In this document: positions 38,203 to 46,125 of the stretch, one piece after another
Position numbering within the stretch: the first letter of the stretch is position 1
Layout of the letters: every line of letters starts with the position of its first letter
Assembly: GCA_035709005.1 (NCBI GenBank)
Contig: DASTFB010000102.1
Span: forward strand, 42,418 to 106,417
Reading direction: 5' to 3'
Source of the DNA: Candidatus Methylomirabilota bacterium
Lineage (GTDB): Bacteria > Methylomirabilota > Methylomirabilia > Rokubacteriales > CSP1-6
Length of the DNA: 64,000 nucleotides
Program-made: the position numbers and the translations under genes
The notes under the pieces: generated by a model
Database searches by the model: none
Seen by the model: the letters and a program-made list of their open reading frames with translations, nothing else
Told to the model about the DNA's origin: nothing

Positions 38203-40047
38203 ATGCAGCACGCGGCCGACTTCTCCGAGGACCTGTCCATCGACCCGGCCCAGGCCCTGACGATGCTCGAGAGCGAGCTCGCCATGCTGGGTGACGCCGA
38301 CGGAGCCGAGCTCGACCGGCTCGAGCGCCTGCTGACGGAAACCCGGCAGGCGACGCATGCGGACGCCGGCACCGTATTCCTGCGGGAGGGCGACACGTTG
38401 CGCTTCGTCGTCGTACAGAACGAGAGCCTGACCCGGCGCCTGCGTGAGGACGAGATGCGCCGGGGCTTTCAGGGCACGGCGCTGCCGATCGAGGACAACA
38501 GCCTCGCCGGATACGTGGCCTTGCGGGGAGAGGCCCTCAACATCGACGACGTCTACACCATCCCGGCCGGTCGGCCCTTCGCATTCAATCCCACCTTCGA
38601 CGTCCGCCACCGCTACCGGACGCGCTCGGTGATGGCCGTGCCGATCGTGGGCCGGAGCGGCGAGACGATCGGCGTGCTGGAGATGATCAACGCGCTCGAC
38701 ACGCGGGGCCGGATCGTGCCGTTCGACGCCCACGCCGAAGCGGTCATCCGGGATTGTGCCGAACGGATCGGCGCGGCGTGCCCCCAGCCCGAGCGCCTGG
38801 TCGACGCGGTTCGTGGGCCGGAGCCGCCGGCTGACACAGCTTCGCAGTCCCAGCGGCCGCCCGCCGAGGCACAAGCGTCGGCCGTCGACTCCTCGATCGG
38901 CAGCCTCGTCGACGCCACGCTGCGGGAAGGCATTCGCCGGGGCGCCTCGGGCATCCACCTGGAGCCCCTGGAACAGAGCCTGCGAATCCGTTACCGCATC
39001 GACGGGCGGCTCGTCTCGGCCATGTCGCTCCCGAAGCACTGCGAGGCCCCGATGATGGAGCGCCTCAAGACCCTGGCCGGGATGGACACCACCCGGCAGC
39101 ATCTTCCCCAGGAGGGTCGGATGACCCTCGTTCACGATCAACGCCCGATCGCCCTGCGTGTGTCCGTCGTGCCGATGTTGTGCGGGGACAGCATGAGCCT
39201 GCAGGTGCGGGAAGGCGCCGTCCTGCAGCCGAATCTGCCCCAGATCGGCCTGGACGCCGCCGGGCTCAGCGCGGTCCTGAAAGCGATCCACCAGTCCAGC
39301 GGCGTGGTGCTGGTCACCGGCCCTGCCGGCGCGGGCAAGACGACCACGCTGTATTCGGCCGTCCACCTGCTCAGCAAGCAGGACCTCAAGGTGGTCACCG
39401 TGGAGGACCCGGTGGAGTACGCGCTGGACGGGGTGAGCCAGGTCAACGTGCAGGAGGAGGTCGGCCGAACCTTCGCCGCGACCCTGCGTTCGTTCCTGCG
39501 CCACGACCCCGACGTCATCGTGGTCGGGGAGCTGCGAGATACCGAGACCGCACAGACGGCGATCCGGGCCGGGCTCACCGAGCATCTGGTGCTGTCGACG
39601 CTGGACACCGCGGACGGCGCCGCCACGATCGCGCGCCTGCTGGACATGACCGTCCCGCCGTTCCTGCTCGCCAGCGCCCTGCGGCTGCTGGTGGCCCAGC
39701 GTCTCGTTCGCCGCTTGTGCTCGGAGTGCCGCGAGCCGTACGAGATCGACGAGGAGAGCCTGATCGCCCACGGTCACACAGCGCTGGGACGGGGGCGGTG
39801 CACGATCTATCGGGCCACGGGCTGCGCGGCCTGCGACTTCAAGGGCCTGCGCGGACGGGTCGGCATCTTCGAAGTCATGCCGATCACGCCGGACATCGCC
39901 GACCTGATCCTCAAGAACGGCACGCCCAAGGACATCCAGGCGGCCGCCCGCGAGCACGGCATGAAGACCCTCCGGGAGGCCGGCCTGCTGCGGGTGCTGG
40001 AGGGCGTCACCTCGGTGGAGGAGGTCATTCAGGCGACATCGGGATAG
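38203..40047 (+). CDS. GAF-domain / GspE-PilB secretion ATPase fusion
   Basis: 614 aa. The N-terminal ~40-195 is a GAF domain (ADAGTVFLREGDTLRFVVVQ, IDDVYTI, VMAVPIVG, GVLEMINA). From ~225 onward comes a type II/IV secretion ATPase: GASGIHLEPL, Walker A GPAGAGKTTTL with Lys379, VEDPVEYALDG (Asp box), Walker B DPDVIVVGELRD, and the four-cysteine zinc loop CSEC/CAAC. The His box reads STLDTAD where STLHTND is normal. No pilus or secretion genes adjoin. Ligand-gated ATPase activity is the likely purpose of the fusion. Confidence 0.88.
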   Translation: MQHAADFSEDLSIDPAQALTMLESELAMLGDADGAELDRLERLLTETRQATHADAGTVFLREGDTLRFVVVQNESLTRRLREDEMRRGFQGTALPIEDNSLAGYVALRGEALNIDDVYTIPAGRPFAFNPTFDVRHRYRTRSVMAVPIVGRSGETIGVLEMINALDTRGRIVPFDAHAEAVIRDCAERIGAACPQPERLVDAVRGPEPPADTASQSQRPPAEAQASAVDSSIGSLVDATLREGIRRGASGIHLEPLEQSLRIRYRIDGRLVSAMSLPKHCEAPMMERLKTLAGMDTTRQHLPQEGRMTLVHDQRPIALRVSVVPMLCGDSMSLQVREGAVLQPNLPQIGLDAAGLSAVLKAIHQSSGVVLVTGPAGAGKTTTLYSAVHLLSKQDLKVVTVEDPVEYALDGVSQVNVQEEVGRTFAATLRSFLRHDPDVIVVGELRDTETAQTAIRAGLTEHLVLSTLDTADGAATIARLLDMTVPPFLLASALRLLVAQRLVRRLCSECREPYEIDEESLIAHGHTALGRGRCTIYRATGCAACDFKGLRGRVGIFEVMPITPDIADLILKNGTPKDIQAAAREHGMKTLREAGLLRVLEGVTSVEEVIQATSG

Positions 40048-40110
40048 CCGGTTGCATTTCGGCGCTCGCCATCGTACCTTCTCCCCGATCACCGAGCCTG
40101 AACGACTTCG

Positions 40111-40389
40111 ATGAAGCGCAAGAAACCGAACCCACGCGTGCGGAACATGGCCGTCACCGATGACGGGCGGGTCATCCACCTGTTGCCGCCGGCCGTCCGC
40201 GCGGCCATGGCGTGCAAGCACGTCGACACGCCCGGCGACCGGTGCGGGAAATGCGGCAGCACCTTCATCGCCTACGAGCCGGCGTTCGTCCACTGTTATT
40301 GCTGCGGAAACCTGGCGCGTGTCGCCGGCGCCTCCTTGCTGGCTCAGGAGCTGTTCGAGCTGCGCTCGGGGCTCCGACTGGCTTCCTGA
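40111..40389 (+). CDS. Small zinc-ribbon protein
   Basis: 92 aa. Two metal knuckles, CGKCG (about residue 45) and HCYCCGN (about 61), preceded by an isolated CKHVDTPGD cysteine, make a zinc ribbon. The N-terminus is strongly basic (MKRKKPNPRVRN). It is co-directional with the GspE-like gene 63 bases upstream. Function unknown; cytoplasmic. Confidence 0.65.
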   Translation: MKRKKPNPRVRNMAVTDDGRVIHLLPPAVRAAMACKHVDTPGDRCGKCGSTFIAYEPAFVHCYCCGNLARVAGASLLAQELFELRSGLRLAS

Positions 40390-40432
40390 TTTTTCCGGCG
40401 CCTGCTGGCCAAGCTTCCTCCGGAAACGAGCT

Positions 40433-40798
40433 ATGGTGAGAGTGGGAGTCGTCGGCGGGCTGCTGGTCGCGTCCTGCTTGCTGCTGGTTCACGACGTCGC
40501 CGCCCAGGACTTCCGCGTGACCTATTCCGTCGACCGCAGCAGGCCGAACCGGGCGCGGGTCACCGGTGAGGTCCTCAACACGGGCCGCGCGGATGCGCTG
40601 GACGTCTACGTCACCGCCGAGGCGCTGGATGCCGCCGGCAAGGTCATCGGCCGCGGGATCGCCTTCGTGAGCCACAGCATCGCCCAGGGCATGAGCGCGT
40701 CCTTCGACGCCGTCATTCCGGTCAAGACCGCCGCGGCCAGCTTCCGCGTTCGGGTGACGAACTACCGGACGGGACTGGGCGGGCCCCAGGCGCCGTGA
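40433..40798 (+). CDS. Small exported protein, FxLYD-like
   Basis: 121 aa from ATG 40433. The signal peptide VVGGLLVASCLLLVHDVAAQD is followed by a ~95-residue beta-rich domain. RVTGEVLNTGRADALDVYVTA and ASFRVRVTNYRT resemble FxLYD/immunoglobulin-like domains of secreted proteins. The role is unknown; it is probably periplasmic. Confidence 0.7.
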   Translation: MVRVGVVGGLLVASCLLLVHDVAAQDFRVTYSVDRSRPNRARVTGEVLNTGRADALDVYVTAEALDAAGKVIGRGIAFVSHSIAQGMSASFDAVIPVKTAAASFRVRVTNYRTGLGGPQAP

Positions 40799-40805
40799 CC
40801 GCCGC

Positions 40806-41109
40806 CTACGGTCCGGACTCGCGGCGGTAGGCCACGCAGTGCGCGGTCGCCACCAGGCGGCCGTCGCCATCGTTGACCACGACGTTGTAGAACCCCGGTG
40901 CGCCGGTGCTGTCGGAGCGCGCTCCCTGGGCCACGAGCTGCCCCCCCGGCGAGGGCGCCTGCACATACCGGGATCCCCTGCCAGTTGCAGGCGGCGCTGA
41001 AGGCCGCGTCGGCCAGTGAGAAGATGACCCCGCCATGCGGCGTGTGCTGGTGGTTCACCATGTGCTGCGGCGTCAGGCGCAGGGCGGCGCGACAGCACCC
41101 GCGGCGCAC
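40806..41109 (-). pseudogene. PaaI-type hotdog thioesterase, frameshifted
   Basis: Two minus-strand frames together give a PaaI-like thioesterase: LTPQHMVNHQHTPHGGVIFSLADAAFSAACN (two parts of one helix region) in one frame and STGAPGFYNVVVNDGDGRLV plus HCVAYRRESGP in another. The HGGxxFxLAD active-site motif is kept, but the strand segment after the first helix is shortened and the frame shifts there. The N-terminus is also short. Probably inactive. Confidence 0.65.
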
Positions 41110-41194
41110 TTCGCCGCGGCAGTATCGCGTCGTTCGTTGGTCCCGTCAACGAAACTCGGAGTATCCTGGGACGACTCTTCGGGGAGGAGGCAGT

Positions 41195-41890
41195 ATGAAA
41201 ACGACGCTGACCCTGATCGCCGCGCTGATGCTCGCCGCGTGTGCCGGGACCGCACCCAGCGCGCCGCCGGCCGGGCAACCGTTCACCGGCGAGGTCTGGG
41301 GGTGGGACGAGAAAAACAGCATCGTGACGCTTCGCCAGGGCGGGCAAACGGTCCGGGTCAAGGTCACCCCGGATCAGCTCGTCGGGCTGCGCCTGCACGA
41401 GAGGGTGACCGTACGCGGCGAGCTCAGTCCGGCGGAGATCGAGCAGTTCGTGATCCCGGCGGGACGGCTCGTCGCCCGGGGACCGGCGGCGATGGGGGAG
41501 ACGACCGGTAGCGTGACGCGGATCAGTCCCACCGGCACCGTCGGCATCGACTCGCCGCAGGGACCGGTCACGGTATGGATCGCGACCCCCGGGGCTCAAC
41601 CGTTTCGGGCGGGAGATCAGGTGCGCGTTCGCCTGCATCTGCAACCGCTCGAGGTGTTGCCGGCAGAGTCCCGGGACGTCACGCGGGCGGCGATGAGCGA
41701 GCCGGCGGCGCCCACGGGCTCGGAGCCCGGCGAGTACGCCGTCGTGCGCGGCCGGGTCACCGCCGTCGCCGGCGGTCAGGTCACCGTGGAATCCTCGCGC
41801 GGCCCGGTCACGGTCTGGCTGCCCGCCGGCACCACGCTGCGTGTCGGGGACTGGATCGACGTGCAGACCTCGGTGCACCCGATGCGTTAG
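41195..41890 (+). CDS. Predicted lipoprotein of unknown function
   Basis: 231 aa. Signal with lipobox LMLAACAG. The mature protein contains three related beta-rich units of 50-60 residues (FTGEVWGWDEKNSIVTLRQG, GSVTRISPTGTVGIDSPQG, RGRVTAVAGGQVTVESSRGP) with PVTVWI/PVTVWL repeated, so it looks like tandem OB-like barrels. The ribosome site GGGGAGGAGG precedes ATG 41195. The position in front of tRNA-Glu has no functional meaning that I can see. Confidence 0.75.
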   Translation: MKTTLTLIAALMLAACAGTAPSAPPAGQPFTGEVWGWDEKNSIVTLRQGGQTVRVKVTPDQLVGLRLHERVTVRGELSPAEIEQFVIPAGRLVARGPAAMGETTGSVTRISPTGTVGIDSPQGPVTVWIATPGAQPFRAGDQVRVRLHLQPLEVLPAESRDVTRAAMSEPAAPTGSEPGEYAVVRGRVTAVAGGQVTVESSRGPVTVWLPAGTTLRVGDWIDVQTSVHPMR

Positions 41891-41899
41891 CCCCTCGGG

Positions 41900-41905
41900 T
41901 ATACT
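41900..41905 (+). promoter_or_regulatory. Probable -10 box of tRNA-Glu
   Basis: TATACT lies nine bases upstream of the mature tRNA 5' end and matches five of six consensus bases. I see no convincing -35 hexamer. Confidence 0.4.
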
Positions 41906-41914
41906 GACCAGGGC

Positions 41915-41993
41915 GACCCCGTCGTCTAGCCTGGCCCAGGACGCGACCCTTTCAAGGTCGAGATCGCGGGTTCGAATCCCGCCGGGGTCACCA
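41915..41993 (+). tRNA. tRNA-Glu (anticodon TTC)
   Basis: Cloverleaf: acceptor GACCCCG/CGGGGTC, D stem GTCT/GGAC, anticodon stem CGACC/GGTCG with loop CTTTCAA, T arm GCGGG-TTCGAAT-CCCGC, encoded CCA. Its 3' end is duplicated at 47500-47527. The 250 bases after it show no gene. Confidence 0.96.
41965..41993 (+). repeat. Attachment site of second island, tRNA-Glu side (attL)
   Basis: CGCGGGTTCGAATCCC then GCCGGGGTCACCA is repeated at 47500-47527 with a single-base deletion. This covers the T arm and the 3' acceptor strand. Confidence 0.75.
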
Positions 41994-42245
41994 CCTCGAT
42001 TTCGTTAGCCCTTTTCGCTCGGATTCTCGACCCCGGGGGCGGGTCGAGAACCACCTGCCTTTTCGTCGCCGTCGAAAGGCCCACGATCCTGCACGATTGT
42101 CGGCGTCGAGAAGCACGGCGAGATAGGAACCCCAGCGTAGCACCAGGGCAGCCGCGGCCACGCCCTCGCGGCCGATCGTCGTGCCGAATAGGTGCGCCGG
42201 TGCCAGAACCTGGCCCAGGAGGCGTGCGGAGGACGCGGCAAGGCC

Positions 42246-42557
42246 CTACGCCTTCGAGGTCTTCACGAACGCCATCGCCGTCGAGAGCCCCTTGAGGTAG
42301 TCGTCGTACTCGACCGGCGAGCGAACGCCGAGTTCGGCCAGGAGGTCGATCGCTTCGGAGAGCGGGACGTCCAGCTTATGAGCGAACGTGCCGAGAGAGA
42401 CCCGGCCCGCCCGGTAGTCGCGCAGCATCAGGAAGACCCACCCGTAATCCATGAGCTCCCGCGCCACCGTGGACACTTCCTTCTTCTCCCGCCGAGCGAG
42501 TTCTCGAAGCCGGCGCCGCCCCTCCGAACTCACCCGCACGCTCATGACGTTCTTCAT
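42246..42557 (-). CDS. UPF0175-type antitoxin with ribbon-helix-helix N-terminus
   Basis: 103 aa. The N-terminal MKNVMSVRVSSEGRRRLREL looks like a DNA-binding ribbon-helix-helix, and SLGTFAHKLDVPLSEAIDLL plus LGV is the UPF0175 helix-turn-helix. Its start overlaps the toxin stop by four bases (ATGA), so it is the second gene of the pair; antitoxins more often come first. It should neutralise and autoregulate the PIN toxin. Confidence 0.8.
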   Translation of the reverse strand: MKNVMSVRVSSEGRRRLRELARREKKEVSTVARELMDYGWVFLMLRDYRAGRVSLGTFAHKLDVPLSEAIDLLAELGVRSPVEYDDYLKGLSTAMAFVKTSKA

Positions 42558-43078
42558 GACGGGTTTCCCCCCTTCTTGCTCGACGAAGCGGCTCGGATCC
42601 GGCGGGCCACGTCCTCGAGGATTCTCGCGTCATACCTGCCGAACCGTTGCAGCTTGGCGAGGAGCTCCAACGCTAGCGTGGGCTCCACGACGTCCGCCTC
42701 AGCCATCGCCGCCAGCAGGCCGATCGCCGAGGTGAACGAGATGCCCAGGGCGCGGCAGCACCGGATCGCCGGTCCGTCATCCGTGGCACAGATCGCACCC
42801 GTTTGGCGCGCCACGGCGATCGTCTCGGCCTCGCCGCGGTCGATGCGAAAGTCCCTCATGAGGGCGTCCGCGCCAGCCGGGGCGGCGACCCGCCCGATGC
42901 TCTTTTCGTCCAGAAGGTTCCGTATCATCCGGGCATCGTCGGAGTCCCTGGCAAGGGCTTCGTCGACTGCCGTCCCGGCCATGATGACTGCGCCCCGGGA
43001 GGTCACCTCGCGCAGGAGATCGACCTTCGCCAGAAGGATGGCGGTCGACGCGTCCACCACGAGCCGCCGGCTCGGCAT
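42554..43078 (-). CDS. PIN-domain ribonuclease toxin
   Basis: 174 aa PIN domain of the DUF3368 type. Acidic metal-binding residues can be placed: VVDASTAILLAKVDLL (Asp9), GEAETIAVA, and CATDDGPAIR. The partner is the UPF0175 gene; pairs of DUF3368 toxin and UPF0175 antitoxin are known. It starts 129 bases from the divergent SNF2 gene. Likely cleaves RNA when unopposed; may stabilise the island. Confidence 0.82.
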   Translation of the reverse strand: MPSRRLVVDASTAILLAKVDLLREVTSRGAVIMAGTAVDEALARDSDDARMIRNLLDEKSIGRVAAPAGADALMRDFRIDRGEAETIAVARQTGAICATDDGPAIRCCRALGISFTSAIGLLAAMAEADVVEPTLALELLAKLQRFGRYDARILEDVARRIRAASSSKKGGNPS

Positions 43079-43207
43079 GTATACATATTACTACGAGCGT
43101 AGGAGGCCGACGGTAGTGTGGCCTCCAATCCCCACCGATGCTGGTGACCGCGCTTCGAGCCGACCTCTCTGGGCGAGAGACTCCTCCCGGGCTACAATGC
43201 GCCAGAC

Positions 43208-45838
43208 ATGCCGGTCCCCCCTCCGGCCGCCGCCACGTTCGCGATCGAGACTGAGGCGTATCAAGCGCTGCTGGCGCGGGCTCAGCGCCGTACCGGACGC
43301 GTGCCACCGGAGCTGATCGCTCGCCACATCCTGTCGGTGACCCGCGGAGCCGACTGGCCCGTCCAGCGCGACGCGCTCGAGGCGTTGCTCCGCCGCGTCG
43401 CCTTCGGTCGGGCGGATCAGCTCCAGATCGTCGCACGCCCCCCGAAGGGTCGGCGCCTCGGACTCTACGCGACCCGCCGCCCCGGCTCAGCCGCACGCCC
43501 GTATCGCACCCTGCTGCGCCGCATCGAGCCCATCGAGGGCAGCTGTGATTGCGCCGATTTCCTCCGGAGTTCCCTCGGGCTCTGCAAGCATCTGCTCACG
43601 GTGCTGGAAGATGTCGCCTCCAGGCGCAGCGGCGGCCTCAACGAGACGGGGCGGGAGCCGATCCCGAATTCATCGCCCCTCCGTTGGGGTCCAGTCCGAC
43701 CGCTGACGGGTTCCGGTGACTGGCTCGCGCGCGTCGGCTGGGTCGGCGGTCCGCCGGACCGGAATCTGCGCCGCTGGTTCCGTCCCGGCGACGGTGACCG
43801 CTGGACGCTCGACGTCCCGGCGACGCCCGAAACGCGGCTGGCGGCCGTAGACGCGCTGCTGGGCTTCCTCGGGCACGGACAGGCCGAGCCGGCGCTGCAC
43901 GCACTGCTCCAGGAAGACCGCCGGCGCCTTGCGCGCGAGATCGAGGGCGCCCGAAGCGTCGCCCGGCTCCGCGAAGCGTTGCGGAGCCTCAAGCATCCGC
44001 TCTATCCGTACCAGCGCGAGGGAGTCGGGCGGTTCCTCGTGCGCGGGCGGCTGCTCCTTGCCGACGACATGGGCCTCGGCAAGACGGCGCAAGCGATCGC
44101 CGCGTGCCACGTCCTCTGGCGCGCCGGTCGCGTCCGCCGTGGGCTGCTCGTGGTCCCCGCCGCGCTCAAGCCTCAGTGGCTTCGCGAGTGGCAGCTCTTC
44201 ACGGATGCTCCGGCGACGGTCATCGATGGCGGACCCGCCCAGCGCCGCGCTACGTTCAACGCGTGCCGCCGGGGTTTCCTCCTGGGCAACTACGAGCAAC
44301 TCATTCGCGACCTCGACGTCGTCCGCACCTGGACCCCGGACATCGTCGTGCTCGACGAGGCCCAGCGGATCAAGAACTGGGCGACCAAGACCGCCCTGAC
44401 CGTGAAGCGACTGGATCCGCCGTACCGGCTCGTCCTGACAGGCACGCCGATGGAGAACCGGCTCGACGAGCTCGTGTCGATCGTGGAGTGGGTGGACGAC
44501 CTGGCGCTGGAGCCGAAATGGCGCCTGGCGCCGTGGCACACCACGCCCGTGGACGGGAAGACGGGAGTCGGCGGCGCCCGGAACCTCGACACGTTGCGGA
44601 CCCGTCTCGCCGGCTGCATGGTCCGGCGCGTCCGTGCCGAGGTGCTGTCCCAGCTGCCGGCGCGGACGGATACCCGGGTCCCTATCGAGATGACCGCCGA
44701 GCAAATGGAAGAGCACGACGCGCTCAACATGCCCATCGCGCAGCTCCTCGGGCGCGCCCGCCGGCGTCCGCTGACCCAGGCCGAGTTCCTGCGCCTGATG
44801 ACGCTCCTCACCACCCAGCGGATCATCTCCAACGGCCTGGCGCAGCTGCGCTTCGAGGACGTCTGGCCAGACCTCTCTCGGATCGAGCGACCCACGGAGT
44901 CCACCCTCCGAGGCCTGGCAAGTCCGAAGCTGCTGGAACTGCGCGAGCTGATCGGCCAGCTCGCGCTCGCACAGGCACGCAAGGTTGTCGTGTTCAGCCA
45001 GTGGCGACGGATGCTGCGACTGGCGCACTGGGCCACGCGCGACGAGCTCGGACGCGAGCGCGTACAGGCGGCGTTCTTCACCGGGGAGGAGGGGCAGAAG
45101 CGACGGACGCAGAACATCGTCGAGTTTCACGACGACCCGGCGTGTCGTGTCCTGTTCGCGACGGACGCCGGCGGGGTCGGCCTGAACCTGCAGCGCGCGG
45201 CGAGCGCTTGCATCAACGTCGAGCTGCCGTGGAACCCGGCGGTGCTCGAGCAGCGGATCGGTCGGATCTACCGGTTGGGTCAGCGCCGCCCGATCGACGT
45301 CTACAACCTCGTCAGCGAACCCGGAATCGAGTCACGGATCGCCGATCTGGTCGGGTCCAAGCAGGCGCTCTTCACCGGGCTGTTCGACGGGACGACCGAC
45401 GAGGTGGCGTTCGAGCGGTCGGGGAGCTTCCTCTCTCGGATAGAACGCATCGTGGCGCCGGCCCTCGGGCCCGCGGCGCCGCGCGGCAAGGAGGCCGCCG
45501 ACGTGGAGGACGACCCGGCCGAGCGCGAGATCGAAGCTCTCGTGACGGCAGGCGACGAGTCGCGTGATGCGCCGGCTCCGACCGCCCCGGAGCCAACGCT
45601 GACGCCGTCGGCCGCCGACGTGCAGCGACTCTTCTCGGGCTTGACGGTCCAGCGAACCGGCCGGGGCGGCCTCGTGATCGAGGCGCCTCCCGAGACGGCC
45701 TCGACGCTGGCCGCCCTCTTCGGAGGGATGGCGCAGCTCCTCCAGGCTGCGGCAACTCCGGCACCGCCGTCGCTCGCGAAGCAAGATGGAGCCGTGGCCA
45801 ACACAGGTCGCCGCTCGGCCCGGCCACGCACACGTTGA
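43208..45838 (+). CDS. SWIM zinc finger plus SNF2-family helicase
   Basis: 876 aa. SWIM finger C113, C115, C126, H128 (CDCADFLRSSLGLCKHL) near the N-terminus. SNF2 ATPase core from ~270 to 740: motif I ADDMGLGKT with Lys292, motif II as DEAQ (383-386, not DEAH), motif III LTGTPMENR, motif V ATDAGGVGLNLQ, motif VI QRIGRIYRLGQ. A low-complexity tail (~745-876) follows. This is a double-stranded DNA translocase; SNF2 proteins serve in transcription recycling or phage defence. It sits in the tRNA-Glu island with two co-directional genes. Confidence 0.9.
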   Translation: MPVPPPAAATFAIETEAYQALLARAQRRTGRVPPELIARHILSVTRGADWPVQRDALEALLRRVAFGRADQLQIVARPPKGRRLGLYATRRPGSAARPYRTLLRRIEPIEGSCDCADFLRSSLGLCKHLLTVLEDVASRRSGGLNETGREPIPNSSPLRWGPVRPLTGSGDWLARVGWVGGPPDRNLRRWFRPGDGDRWTLDVPATPETRLAAVDALLGFLGHGQAEPALHALLQEDRRRLAREIEGARSVARLREALRSLKHPLYPYQREGVGRFLVRGRLLLADDMGLGKTAQAIAACHVLWRAGRVRRGLLVVPAALKPQWLREWQLFTDAPATVIDGGPAQRRATFNACRRGFLLGNYEQLIRDLDVVRTWTPDIVVLDEAQRIKNWATKTALTVKRLDPPYRLVLTGTPMENRLDELVSIVEWVDDLALEPKWRLAPWHTTPVDGKTGVGGARNLDTLRTRLAGCMVRRVRAEVLSQLPARTDTRVPIEMTAEQMEEHDALNMPIAQLLGRARRRPLTQAEFLRLMTLLTTQRIISNGLAQLRFEDVWPDLSRIERPTESTLRGLASPKLLELRELIGQLALAQARKVVVFSQWRRMLRLAHWATRDELGRERVQAAFFTGEEGQKRRTQNIVEFHDDPACRVLFATDAGGVGLNLQRAASACINVELPWNPAVLEQRIGRIYRLGQRRPIDVYNLVSEPGIESRIADLVGSKQALFTGLFDGTTDEVAFERSGSFLSRIERIVAPALGPAAPRGKEAADVEDDPAEREIEALVTAGDESRDAPAPTAPEPTLTPSAADVQRLFSGLTVQRTGRGGLVIEAPPETASTLAALFGGMAQLLQAAATPAPPSLAKQDGAVANTGRRSARPRTR

Positions 45839-45880
45839 CCGGACACGGGCGCCGACCTTCCGACACCGCCGCGTTGGCCG

Positions 45881-46123
45881 ATGGCCGGCAGGGCGGTTCT
45901 GGAGTCTCTCGCACGACAGGCGGCGCGAAAGAAGCTGGGCCAGCTCGACAACCACGAGCAGGAACCCTGGAAGGCGCGCCTCGCGGAGTTCATCGAGCGT
46001 CTGTACCTGAAGCGCTTCGGCAGGCGCCGTCCTGACGTTGTCGTGTCGATCGAGGAACGGGCCCGTGTAGAGGAAGACAGGAAGGCGCGGAAGCGCGAGA
46101 TAAAGGCGCGGGGGCGGTGGTGA
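45881..46123 (+). CDS. Small charged protein between SNF2 helicase and helical-repeat protein
   Basis: 80 aa, ATG 45881, no family recognised. It is almost entirely helical and charged; the C-terminus (EERARVEEDRKARKREIKAR) is a probable coiled coil. It lies 42 bases after the helicase stop and overlaps the next gene, so all three are likely one operon. It could bridge the two larger proteins, which is inference. Confidence 0.6.
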   Translation: MAGRAVLESLARQAARKKLGQLDNHEQEPWKARLAEFIERLYLKRFGRRRPDVVVSIEERARVEEDRKARKREIKARGRW

Positions 46124-46125
46124 CG

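Noticed and set aside
42005..42241. 78-codon minus frame after tRNA-Glu as an integrase remnant
   Set aside because: I looked for integrase motifs in all frames of 41994-42245 and found none.
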